From Dongshaea marina (GTDB lineage: Bacteria > Pseudomonadota > Gammaproteobacteria > Enterobacterales > Aeromonadaceae), in NCBI RefSeq assembly GCF_003072645.1, contig NZ_CP028897.1, positions 2,183,658 through 2,247,657 on the forward strand: 64,000 nt of DNA, read 5' to 3'. Made by a program: the position numbers and the translations under genes. A model generated the notes under the pieces. The model was not told the DNA's origin. It searched no databases and saw only the letters and a list, made by a program, of their open reading frames with translations. Of this stretch, positions 37,801 through 44,538 are shown piece by piece; the stretch's first letter is position 1; the number at the start of each line of letters is the position of its first letter.

Positions 37801-37975
37801 CATTACCTCCAGGGGACACCTCGACTCTCTGGTTGGGGAGTTTGGCTTGCTCAATATCGATGACACGCTGGTAAAAGAGATGCTATCCCAGGAGCCGGAG
37901 TTCCTGATGTCACTATTGGAGTCCGTTTCAGATGAGCGTGACGCCTATCGAAAAATGCTGGTGATGACTCATTAA
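31829..37975 (+). CDS. NRPS part 2: A-T-C-A-T-reductase plus C-terminal cNMP-binding-like domain
   Basis: 2048 residues continuing part 1. Adenylation 1: IYTSGTTGNPKG, GYGPTEA, YRTGDL, NGKVDRR. Carrier 1: LGGSS (near 33060). Condensation 2: MHHIVVDG (33598-33620). Adenylation 2: IYTSGTTGNPKG, EYGPTET, YRSGDL. Carrier 2: IGGNS (36157). Thioester reductase from about 36440: VTGATGHLGAH cofactor loop and YLKTK (YxxxK), which releases the product as an aldehyde or alcohol. The last roughly 145 residues (from LFENLDEQTVAKLA, about 37570) follow the CRP/FNR nucleotide-binding pattern, including LLYSGFASLSL and GWEGTVRIL. No thioesterase is present. Hand-aligned specificity residues: module 1 D-A-V-F-M-G-G-V-Q-K; module 2 D-A-E-A-I-G-E-V-T-K, the Glu hinting at a basic residue. 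Product predicted: acylated dipeptide aldehyde or alcohol. Confidence 0.9.
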   Translation: MSAVFSNTIALDQLNYGAQSARLDSCAPLSQNLAYIIYTSGTTGNPKGVMIEHGTLTNLCFWFSHTNDLSPSSATTKYAGFGFDASVVEIFPSLISGCCLHLIPKEMRLNLPELYDYFKAHRIGFSFLPTQFSEVFLQNPLDDLKHVMVGGDKLKQVNLDSPTTVHNGYGPTEATVQTTDFVVDQEYSNIPIGKPIANYKVYILDENLNLCPLGVPGELCVGGQGLARGYLNRQDLTDEKFIQHPQFGRIYRTGDLSRWKADGNIEFLGRLDFQVKIRGFRIELGEIESRLTDLEQVNDALVLALDDANGNKYLCAYYVSHNDIDETELQRELSKQVPDYMIPDIFMHMQEFPLTPNGKVDRRALPKPDKNLLTPEYVAPRSHSETLLANEIASLLRCERVGVADDFFKLGGSSITTVALIGKLSRLGYGISISDIFKNPKVEDLASVLDSSGKVEKISHAPDLEYYPVTSSQRGIYLTEKLQGPSTTYNLYLSIHIDGTLDKEKLGLAIDRLVARHESLRMCFDYIDGEVVQSVLPQVTINKKIKKISESEIESHICDFVQPFDLKKGPLFSVALFEIERDSSVLVLNMHHIVVDGLSVQPLVKDLFALYDDEEIKLPEINYKDYSYWYTHEYLTSDSFLENKSYWRQQIEGASAIELPYENAKTALNAEDRNNETVRVDIPSELAKRVGTFCQQHSLTPYMFYVGICGLVLSKYARTSDVVFGAAASGRLDSAVEDMVGMFVNTLPLRLPAENDSSFETYFSTVKESCLNLLKHQGYNFEQVIQELGSSYNSLVDVFFNYFESESSYTSADLKYQVNTPDPEVAKFDLTLMVNKISERFVLSADYRSALFSQDMIIRMMNHFLQVVDLVLSSDYTKEQLSQIALITQPEKAQIQEVFNDTYQEYPQSKTPIALFEESVANNPDGVALIFESVKLTYAELNHRANQLAHYLLEDAGVIPGSKIGILVDRSIEMMISMLAVLKTGSAYIPLSKEYPQDRIAYILDDSQSSHLIVSDQFEKQMGVIADSGQHQLLNINQIDYQHKSTQSTGIQYGIEDVMYIIYTSGTTGNPKGVEINSGTVTNLAAGQINRFGVTSDEVILQFSEISFDASVEQIWIAFVRGCSLLLIRKDKLLDAAEFEKYLVEHKATHVHAVPAFLNSIDLTNKSYLKRVIAGGDACTVELAKKFVADCDFINEYGPTETTVTAVQYHIPRGSELSAMSSLPIGKPLANYKAYILDENLNLCPIGVPGELCIGGACLARGYLNRPELNAEKFIYHPELGEYIYRSGDLARLRSDGNIDFLGRIDFQVKIRGFRIELGEIESRIIEMPGVTDALVLALDDDQGMNYLCGYYVCSTELTDSELTQELKTHLPDYMIPSAFVRMDAFPLTPNGKVNRKAMPKPEITFESDYVEPRDHVEEKLCMLWEKALGLPRVGICDDFFRIGGNSIKAIGFISEAQKLGLNLKINDLFKNPTVKEISENVDIQAFDLNSNLDQIKSKLTTPPSEQLQSEIEHEREKALTRSKFWLNQLEQGDISEKINGSSVLVTGATGHLGAHIIFELLSQGREAIALVRGQSDSHARERLEEKLEYYFGDDYKPFQDKLQVFASDLEKADLGLTQECYQVLTSRLDAIIHSAANVSHYGEYEAFYRTNVLSTENLIALAEKGSQVGFHYISTRSVCEGVLIKDRPVASYAECDTPEIEDSIDNVYLKTKLLGEHRVIDARTRGMNACIYRVGNLAFNSKTLRHQSNLESNGFYQTLKSFFNMGMIFDSYQVEMSCVDKTAQAICKIFDKKALQSGTYHVYNPNRVKYAELFSADDNPLSIQVVSVSEYIDALKERAESEIFKGYVQDQLLHLGWIEHQSGESTQAILTQEITNKALAMLDFDWGELTATHLVDMMKNALKSRIDYLSGHTLFENLDEQTVAKLALKSRLSSYSGDQRASLESDSNGLSLLYSGFASLSLASPGGWEGTVRILSENSLVNTGSLLKSTITSRGHLDSLVGEFGLLNIDDTLVKEMLSQEPEFLMSLLESVSDERDAYRKMLVMTH

Positions 37976-38001
37976 TCACCGGGTTCAAAGCCTCTGTATC
38001 T

Positions 38002-38030
38002 AAACCTCCGAGAGCTTCGGAGGTTTAACT
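38002..38030 (+). terminator. Terminator after the NRPS
   Basis: AAACCTCCGA-GAGCT-TCGGAGGTTT is a long perfect stem 27 bases after the NRPS stop, followed by AACTTTTC. It may only partly terminate, since the exporter gene follows closely. Confidence 0.75.
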
Positions 38031-38057
38031 TTTCAAGTTAAGGTAGAAGTTGTTAGC

Positions 38058-39326
38058 ATGAATGTTGTGAAAAAAAATAGCCCGCTGGTCATCGCACTCC
38101 TGATGATGACCATCATTATTGATGTCATGGGCGTAGGTTTGGTATTTCCTGTGATACCGGAAATTATTATGTCCAAGACGAGTCCGTTCTTTGCCCAGTC
38201 TGTGGCTCCGGCATCTCGTTATTTCTATTATGGGCTCTCCATGGCTCTGTGGCCGCTGGGTGTTTTTATCGGAAGCTCCCTCCTGGGTAAGCTTTCAGAT
38301 ATCTATGGGCGAAAGAAGCTATTGATCATTACTATATTAGGGATTGTCTTATCCTACTTGCTATCCATAGCTTCTTTTTATGGTACCTCGCTGTGGATTT
38401 TTATGTTCAGCCGTTTTCTATGTGGCTTTTTTGGTGGAAGTTTTAGCCTGGCACAGGCGTTTATTCTGGATATATCAACCGACGATCGCCGCATGAAGAA
38501 CTTAGGTTTAATCACCCTGGCGGCTTCGATCGGTTTTGTGATCGGTCCGTTAGTGACGACTGCTCTTAGCTTTTTTGCAAAGACACCTGAGCTATCTTCG
38601 GTACTACCATTTTGGTTTGGTGCTATCTTAGCGCTGATTAATGTTCTAAATATCATCATTTTTCTGCCTAAGGTTCCCAGGGCTTCGGTTCATCAGGATA
38701 AGCTTAATATATTCAAACTGATCTTCAGCTTTTCGGTCATGTTTACCGATAAGAGGGTTCGATTACTCGCACTATGCTTTTTGTTCCTTCAGTTAGGTTG
38801 GGGGTACTTTGCTCAATCATTACCTTTAGCTCTGGAGCAGATATTCCATTTTGCTCCTGCGATTGTGGGAGTATTCTTCCTGTTGATGAATGTTGGATAC
38901 CTATCGTCAACCCTCTGGTTACAGGATAAAGTGCTCAAGAAGTTTGATGTGGTCACTGCCATGGTGTCGATTGCAATATTAGTTTCAATCATGCTTGCGA
39001 TATCTGCTGTTTATGTTTCACCTTATGTGATGGGCTTTGTCGCATTTTTTGCCTCACTAATCGAGATTATTCTGTATACCGCAGTGATGTCTGAAGTTGC
39101 ATCTCAGGTTGAAACCCATGAGCAGGGTGAATTTATGGGGGGAACGACATCCGTATTTGGTATCGCATGGTTCATGAATGCGTTTAGTATTGGGCCGGTT
39201 GTGAGCGAATCGATAACCGCACCATTTTACCTGGCTTCGTTAGGGCTGTTAATTTGTGGCCTGTTTGCCTACCTGTATAAGATGAAAATACAAAAAGGTG
39301 TACAACTTAAGACCGTAGAGGCATAG
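38058..39326 (+). CDS. MFS exporter, TetA-like
   Basis: 422 residues with twelve membrane helices. The start VIALLMMTIIIDVMGVGLVFPVIPE and the motif GKLSDIYGRKKLLI are typical of TetA/DHA1 proton-coupled exporters; a further motif-C-like stretch is AASIGFVIGPLVTT. It lies 82 bases after the NRPS in the same direction, so the natural cargo is probably the NRPS product, giving export and self-protection (inference). Coding DNA is somewhat AT-richer than the housekeeping genes of the window. Confidence 0.88.
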   Translation: MNVVKKNSPLVIALLMMTIIIDVMGVGLVFPVIPEIIMSKTSPFFAQSVAPASRYFYYGLSMALWPLGVFIGSSLLGKLSDIYGRKKLLIITILGIVLSYLLSIASFYGTSLWIFMFSRFLCGFFGGSFSLAQAFILDISTDDRRMKNLGLITLAASIGFVIGPLVTTALSFFAKTPELSSVLPFWFGAILALINVLNIIIFLPKVPRASVHQDKLNIFKLIFSFSVMFTDKRVRLLALCFLFLQLGWGYFAQSLPLALEQIFHFAPAIVGVFFLLMNVGYLSSTLWLQDKVLKKFDVVTAMVSIAILVSIMLAISAVYVSPYVMGFVAFFASLIEIILYTAVMSEVASQVETHEQGEFMGGTTSVFGIAWFMNAFSIGPVVSESITAPFYLASLGLLICGLFAYLYKMKIQKGVQLKTVEA

Positions 39327-39333
39327 AAAGTGA

Positions 39334-39362
39334 GGGCTTCAGTTTCAGGCTGAAGCCTTTTT
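39334..39362 (+). terminator. Intrinsic terminator of the exporter gene
   Basis: GGCTTCAG-TTTCAGG-CTGAAGCC followed by six Ts just after the exporter stop. It separates NRPS-exporter transcription from the kinase-phosphatase pair. Confidence 0.88.
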
Positions 39363-39456
39363 TATCAAGATGCTCAGCAATAGGATGGTGAGTAACTGAT
39401 AGCTTTTTACCTGCTACTATGAGATGATTGAGATTATTTAATTTTTGGGAGTCATC

Positions 39457-39879
39457 ATGGCTATTAAAAGGGAATACTTTGATATTGCCCGATATGATCT
39501 TAAGGCCGAACTGATCTCGCTTAAAAAGGAGATTCATCAATACACTGAAGAAGGAGTCCGGGATAGAGCTATTAAGGTAGAGCTAATTATTGAGGAGCTA
39601 ATGACCAACTCCTTTAATTACTTGCTCCCAAGTGACTCAGAAGTGAATCTTTGTATCAGAGTGTCGGATGATTTAAGTCGCATCAAGTATACCGAGCATC
39701 CTGTAACTGAACTAGATGTTAATAAAATAGTCAATAATGCAAAAGAGGTTACCCGGGAGGCTCCACTGGATGAGGTGGGTGGCCTTGGCCTTTTGCTTGT
39801 CGAAAGTTTTAGTGATGACATTGATTGTCGATATGATACTGAAACCCTGACTCGTACCTTTATATTGAATATTTCATAA
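39457..39879 (+). CDS. RsbW/SpoIIAB-like anti-sigma kinase (HATPase_c_2)
   Basis: 140 residues from ATG 39457, with GGGAG five bases upstream. The ATP-binding N-box reads ELIIEELMTNSFNY (Glu and Asn present) and the G-box GGLGLLLVESFSD, as in stand-alone serine kinases of partner-switching systems. Such kinases phosphorylate the STAS partner and, when free, hold a target such as a sigma factor. No sigma gene is in this window, so the target is unknown. Followed by the SpoIIE phosphatase after 48 bases, probably one operon. Confidence 0.85.
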   Translation: MAIKREYFDIARYDLKAELISLKKEIHQYTEEGVRDRAIKVELIIEELMTNSFNYLLPSDSEVNLCIRVSDDLSRIKYTEHPVTELDVNKIVNNAKEVTREAPLDEVGGLGLLLVESFSDDIDCRYDTETLTRTFILNIS

Positions 39880-39927
39880 CTGGATATTATCCATCGTATC
39901 ATTTGTTATAGTCTATAGTTGGTCTTT

Positions 39928-41808
39928 ATGTTAGACAGAAGAAAGAGTGCGTATCATAGCCTTTATAAAGCAAGCCGGATATTAATAACAATAACCGTTA
40001 TTTTATTGTTTGCAGTTCTTTTTTATGTGCTGACTAGTTACATGCTTGATCGAAAGCGAGACGCCATTGACTATAAGCTGAACCAGTTGCATCGATTGTC
40101 TGATGGGATTAAAGAAAACATGATGACAACTGCAGACATGTTCCAGGAGATATATACTAATCCTACCCGCCTGAAGACAGATATCCCCGAGAGTACCCGC
40201 TTTTTTAAGCGTGTTGGCGATAGAAGTATTTACTTCTATGGCATAGGATATGCCCTTAATCCGAAATATAAAGATTATGGTGCCTATATCTATATGAATG
40301 ACAATGACGAGATTGTTGTTGATAGTATGGAGGATATATATCATAAAACGGGGGAGAGTTATTATCAACGGCCATGGTTTATCCGGGCTCTTCAAGAAAA
40401 GAAAAGCTTTTTCTTATCTCCCCAGCCGAGCAAGTTCGGAAATTTGGACTATACAGTAACTTACTGCTTTCCGCTGATGTATAAAGATAGTGTGTATGCG
40501 GTTGGTGTGATTGATGTCTCAATGTCGGCATTTTTTAAAATCCTCTCCAAGGAGGCCAAATCGGACTCTGATGTCGAGGTTTTTTATGTGAGCCAGGAGT
40601 ATGATGATCATCCAAGACAGTTTATTAGTCTTGATGATGATAAATCAAATGTTGCTACGGAACACCTGAATTGGTTATACAGCAATCAGAGCATTAAGTT
40701 TTCACAGTGGTCGTATGAAGGGGGCTACCTTTATAATAAAGCTATATTTATGAATGGTGCGTTTAGTTTTATTATAAAGATAAATATTATCCCTCTTATC
40801 TTCAAAATGATATTTATCTTGCTGCTGGTATCAATGTCGGTACTATTGATTTCCTATTACCTTAGGCGGTTCTCAAAGGAGACGATAAAAACAGTCACCC
40901 TGCCTATTGAAAGTCTCCTGGATGAGGTAGGGCGAATTGCGGCTGGAAACCTGGAAAGCCGAGTTTCTGTCGCAACCGGGATTTATGAGCTTGATAAACT
41001 AAGCTCGTCGATCGATAGCATGCGAAGTGATATTTGCTCTCTGATCCAAAAAGAGAAAGAAAATGAGCATATGAAAGCAGGAATTGAGCTTGCTTCTCGA
41101 ATTCAGTCAGCTTTTTTATCTCAGTCTGAGAGTGAATCTAAAAACATTCGTGGCTCGTTAGATATTTACTCTTCCTATGAGCAGGGGAACATAATTAGTG
41201 GTGATATCTATTTGGTTCATCAAATAGAAGATACTTTGTATATTTTTATCGGTGATGCTTCTGGAAAAGATGTCGCAGCATCCATATTTTCACTGTTTGT
41301 TTTGGCTCGATTTAAAATATTGTCAAATCAACTCATGAACCCACAGGAGTTGTTGACAGAATTAAATGATTATCTGTGTGAATTTAACAGCGAAACCATG
41401 TTCATTACGGCGACATGCTGTAAAATCGACATGAAAACAATGGAGTGTATTATCTCGAATGCAGGGCATGCATGCCCTCTGCTCTACTCTGGCCTGCGCA
41501 AAGAGGTTCAGGAGATCAGCTGTGATACGAACTTAGTGCTGGGGGTCATTTCTGGTTATCGCTATACCCAAACCCGGATGATACTCAATCGGGATGAGGA
41601 GATAATTCTTTGTACCGACGGAGTGACGGAGGCGGTATATGAAGGGGAGTATTATGGGCAGCAGGGGCTGGTTAATTTTATTCATGGTTTTAACCGTCAA
41701 TCGACCCTGGATCCCGCGAAAGCTCTGATTTCTGATGTCGCATGCTTTAACTTGGATGGAAAAGATAAAGATGATCGGACGGTGATCTGGATTCGCAATC
41801 CACGATAA
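39928..41808 (+). CDS. Membrane sensor phosphatase: Cache-HAMP-SpoIIE (PP2C)
   Basis: About 626 residues. A first helix at about 15-35 and a second at about 290-310 flank a periplasmic Cache-type sensor (YYQRPWFIRALQEKKSFFLSP). HAMP follows (LPIESLLDEVGRIAAGNLESRV), then a SpoIIE-type serine phosphatase with metal-site residues in SGDIY, GDASGKDVAASIF, CTDGVTEA and DDRTVIWIR. It should dephosphorylate the STAS protein in response to an external ligand. A TTG three codons upstream is an alternative start; neither has a strong ribosome site. Confidence 0.88.
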   Translation: MLDRRKSAYHSLYKASRILITITVILLFAVLFYVLTSYMLDRKRDAIDYKLNQLHRLSDGIKENMMTTADMFQEIYTNPTRLKTDIPESTRFFKRVGDRSIYFYGIGYALNPKYKDYGAYIYMNDNDEIVVDSMEDIYHKTGESYYQRPWFIRALQEKKSFFLSPQPSKFGNLDYTVTYCFPLMYKDSVYAVGVIDVSMSAFFKILSKEAKSDSDVEVFYVSQEYDDHPRQFISLDDDKSNVATEHLNWLYSNQSIKFSQWSYEGGYLYNKAIFMNGAFSFIIKINIIPLIFKMIFILLLVSMSVLLISYYLRRFSKETIKTVTLPIESLLDEVGRIAAGNLESRVSVATGIYELDKLSSSIDSMRSDICSLIQKEKENEHMKAGIELASRIQSAFLSQSESESKNIRGSLDIYSSYEQGNIISGDIYLVHQIEDTLYIFIGDASGKDVAASIFSLFVLARFKILSNQLMNPQELLTELNDYLCEFNSETMFITATCCKIDMKTMECIISNAGHACPLLYSGLRKEVQEISCDTNLVLGVISGYRYTQTRMILNRDEEIILCTDGVTEAVYEGEYYGQQGLVNFIHGFNRQSTLDPAKALISDVACFNLDGKDKDDRTVIWIRNPR

Positions 41809-42241
41809 ATCCCCCGTGACTCGCTTGGTGAGAGATGTCAGATCTGTCTCTCTTGCCCTGATGGTCCTGCTAGAGCTCTTTCGGACTAACCTGGGTCATC
41901 ACTTCAGCCTGAGATAAAGAATTTCTGGCTTTTCTAAGCTGACCCTCAGCAGCATGGATGCTGAAGTAGAGTACCAGGGAGGGCACTGCGAGTCAGTCTG
42001 CAAAGCCAGAGATTAGTCACAGTATTGATTGATTCCATTTATGGAGAAAATACTCTAGCAGTCACAGCTGTGAGGGTTGATCTCGGGCGCTAGAGCGGAT
42101 AGGATCTTTTGCAAGTGGGCCCAGCGCTTCCCCCCTTCCAATGGGAAAGCTCCACGCGAGCATGGGTTATCACAATGAGTTTAACTTCTTTGGATCAAAA
42201 CATAAGGAAGGGATTGTTTTGTCGGTGCCAGAGGAGTGAAT
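41809..42241. other. Intergenic region after the phosphatase
   Basis: 433 bases with no gene, tRNA or clear hairpin-T-run terminator. GC is higher than in the preceding locus, so the right boundary of the AT-richer NRPS region lies about here. Confidence 0.45.
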
Positions 42242-43117
42242 ATGCCCCCCTTTTTTCTATCTAAGAACCTGCAAACCCTGAAGAAGCTTGCCAACAAGCT
42301 TAAGCGTGCTCATGGGATCTCTCATGCCAGAGCCCTTGAGTTGGTCGCGGCCCGGGAAGGATACTCAAGCTGGAGCCTGTTACTGCATCAAAGTGAGCGG
42401 CATAAGGTCACATCCGTGGAACAGCTCAAAGCGCAACTCCATCAGACCAGCATGCTGATGGTCGCGGCGCGTCCGAATGCCGGTAAGGTTTCTGCTGCAA
42501 TCAATTTTGCTTTGGAGTCAGCCAAAAGCGGTCGGCGGGTTTGCTATGTTTCACTCAATAGCTCACCTCAGGAGATCCGGCATAAACTTCTTTGCGTCCA
42601 TTCAGTGATAGAGCATCAGCGGCTAACTAGCCTACCCAAGACGGCAGATCAGGAGCTGCAGCTTAAGATCAACCGGGGCGTAAGTGAGTTATCCAGGCTA
42701 CCACTTCAGATTAATAGTGAATCTAAAAGCTGTTCAGATCTGTTGGTATGGTTGAAACAGGATGCGAATGCGCGAAGCCTGGTTGTGGTCGATGATATTC
42801 AATCTCTGCTCTATGGTTGTGAAGATAAGGAACAGACTCTGTTTAAACTTAAAGAGCTTGCACAGCAGGCAGAGATCACCCTGATGCTGATATCACAGCT
42901 TACAAACAGGGAAAGTGCTTCGGGGAGTGGAGCTCTCAAGCTGGGGGAGCTTCAATTAGGATCCATGATAGCCAGGCATTGTGAGTGGGTGATTGCTCTG
43001 CAACGGGCGAACCCGGCCTGCCGCCAATTAACCCTTGAGATGCTAAAGGCCCGTTATCCTGTGCTCGAGCGCTTTAGTGTCGACTTTGATCCCGAGACCG
43101 GGATCTGTCATTGGTAG
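42242..43117 (+). CDS. DnaB-C-like RecA-fold ATPase with Glyoxalase_8-like N terminus
   Basis: 291 residues from ATG 42242 (GAGGAG five bases upstream). The N-terminal 50 residues (KKLANKLKRAHGISHARALELVAAREGYSSWSLL) match the small helical domain seen before some glyoxalase-superfamily and plasmid proteins. The rest resembles the replicative-helicase C-terminal domain: ARPNAGKVSAAINFA (Walker A, with Val instead of Thr/Ser after Lys), LVVVDDIQSLL (Walker B) and LMLISQLTNRES. No DnaB N-terminal domain. The altered Walker A suggests weak or no ATP hydrolysis. Role unknown; may derive from a mobile element. Confidence 0.65.
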   Translation: MPPFFLSKNLQTLKKLANKLKRAHGISHARALELVAAREGYSSWSLLLHQSERHKVTSVEQLKAQLHQTSMLMVAARPNAGKVSAAINFALESAKSGRRVCYVSLNSSPQEIRHKLLCVHSVIEHQRLTSLPKTADQELQLKINRGVSELSRLPLQINSESKSCSDLLVWLKQDANARSLVVVDDIQSLLYGCEDKEQTLFKLKELAQQAEITLMLISQLTNRESASGSGALKLGELQLGSMIARHCEWVIALQRANPACRQLTLEMLKARYPVLERFSVDFDPETGICHW

Positions 43118-43141
43118 CAGAGCTTGGGGGAGGGTGGAGCT

Positions 43142-43405
43142 TAGGCTCTGTTAGCGTTTCAGATTTGGTTCTGCAGTTGGCAATTTTTGCAACCTGCAAG
43201 GCATAAGATGTGTAGTGTAGTGACTCTACATGAGCATCTGATAACGCCGCAGGGTGGGAAAATAGCCACTGCCCTGTGGGTTGCTCCTGAAAAGGCCCTG
43301 ATCATCGTTGGTTATCACTTTTAAATAACTCGATCTCATGATTCGCCTCGAACAAAGCACTTTCAGGGGCAACAGGTTCTAGATTGGAAGCGTTAACAGA
43401 GCCTA
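43142..43405. mobile_element. MITE-like element, 264 bp
   Basis: The left end TAGGCTCTGTTAGCGTTTCA and the reverse complement of the right end (TAGGCTCTGTTAACGCTTCC) match at about 20 of 25 positions, with 12 identical outer bases. The inside has no coding frame. Outermost TA at both ends could be a duplicated TA target. Its right end contains the corA stop codon. Confidence 0.6.
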
Positions 43406-44350
43406 CAGCCAACCTTTTTTCTTGAACAGTGAATAGGTGCCGACCGCCGAGCAGATCATCAGGATAATCGACATCGGATAGCCATAAGAGAGATTAAACT
43501 CCGGCATGAAGTGGAAGTTCATCCCGTAGATACTGGCGATCAGGGTCGGTGGCATGAAGACCACGGCCGCAACCGAGAAGATCTTGATCACCTTATTCTG
43601 CTCCAGGTTGGTAAAGCCCATGGCCGCTTCAAGCTGGAAGTTGATCTTATCAAACAGAAACTGGGTGTGGGGCAGGATCGACTCCACGTCATGAAGCATC
43701 TCATCAATCCAGCGAACCTTGTCTTCGGTGAGCTTCTGGCGCATGGTACGGCGTAAAAAGCGTAAGGCCCGGCGGGTATCATGCAGAGCCAGGCGGATCT
43801 GGCTATTGGCCTCTTCCTGCTCCACCAATTGTGACAGCATCTCAGAGATCTCATCCTCTTCGAACACCTTATCTGCGGTCTCTTCCAGCACCTGGTAGCC
43901 ATCTTCAATCAGATCGGAAAGGTATTCTACCTTCAAATTGAAGATCTCCAGCAGGATATCCAGAGAGTCCATTACCTCGACACGCTCGTGGCGCATATAG
44001 TTACGCAGCAGGCGCACCAGGCCGATATCATCTTCGCGTAACGAGATCAGCAGGTTATCGCGCAGGGTAAATGAGACATGAACCCCACGGGTTTCCCGGC
44101 CAATACGTTGGGGAAACAGCGAGTGAACATGCAGACCATCCTTATCCCAATAAAAACGTGCGGATGCTTCAATATCATCCAACTCCTCTTTATCGGGAAC
44201 CTCCTCAAAAAACATATTGTTCAGCCAGGAGCGCTCTTGGTCATCGGGTCGGTAGACATCTATCCAGATCGTTCCTGGAGGCAGAACATCTTTGGTCGTC
44301 AGTGGTACAACGTCCAGCACCTTGTTGTTTACAATATATGCAGTGATCAT
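43403..44350 (-). CDS. corA: Magnesium/cobalt transporter CorA
   Basis: 315 residues. A long cytoplasmic helical domain is followed by two C-terminal membrane helices separated by the signature YGMNF, with IASIYGMNFHFMPE and the usual basic ending FKKKGWL. It forms a pentameric Mg2+ channel. GGGAG precedes the ATG. The stop codon TAG lies within the terminal repeat of a MITE-like element, but the protein end is normal. Confidence 0.95.
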   Translation of the reverse strand: MITAYIVNNKVLDVVPLTTKDVLPPGTIWIDVYRPDDQERSWLNNMFFEEVPDKEELDDIEASARFYWDKDGLHVHSLFPQRIGRETRGVHVSFTLRDNLLISLREDDIGLVRLLRNYMRHERVEVMDSLDILLEIFNLKVEYLSDLIEDGYQVLEETADKVFEEDEISEMLSQLVEQEEANSQIRLALHDTRRALRFLRRTMRQKLTEDKVRWIDEMLHDVESILPHTQFLFDKINFQLEAAMGFTNLEQNKVIKIFSVAAVVFMPPTLIASIYGMNFHFMPEFNLSYGYPMSIILMICSAVGTYSLFKKKGWL

Positions 44351-44538
44351 GGCTCCCCCATCTATTCTCTAGGGCTGGTTTTACTGGCTGCTGCACTATA
44401 CCTGTATAGGTTGCTGATGTCAGGAGCTAATGAGACAAATTCCCCATTATTTTTCAGTTATTTGAATCCTGAAGGGCCCTGGCTAACCTGAGATGGACAA
44501 GGGAGTTGAGTGCGGGCCGGTTCGGCCCGCAAACCCGT

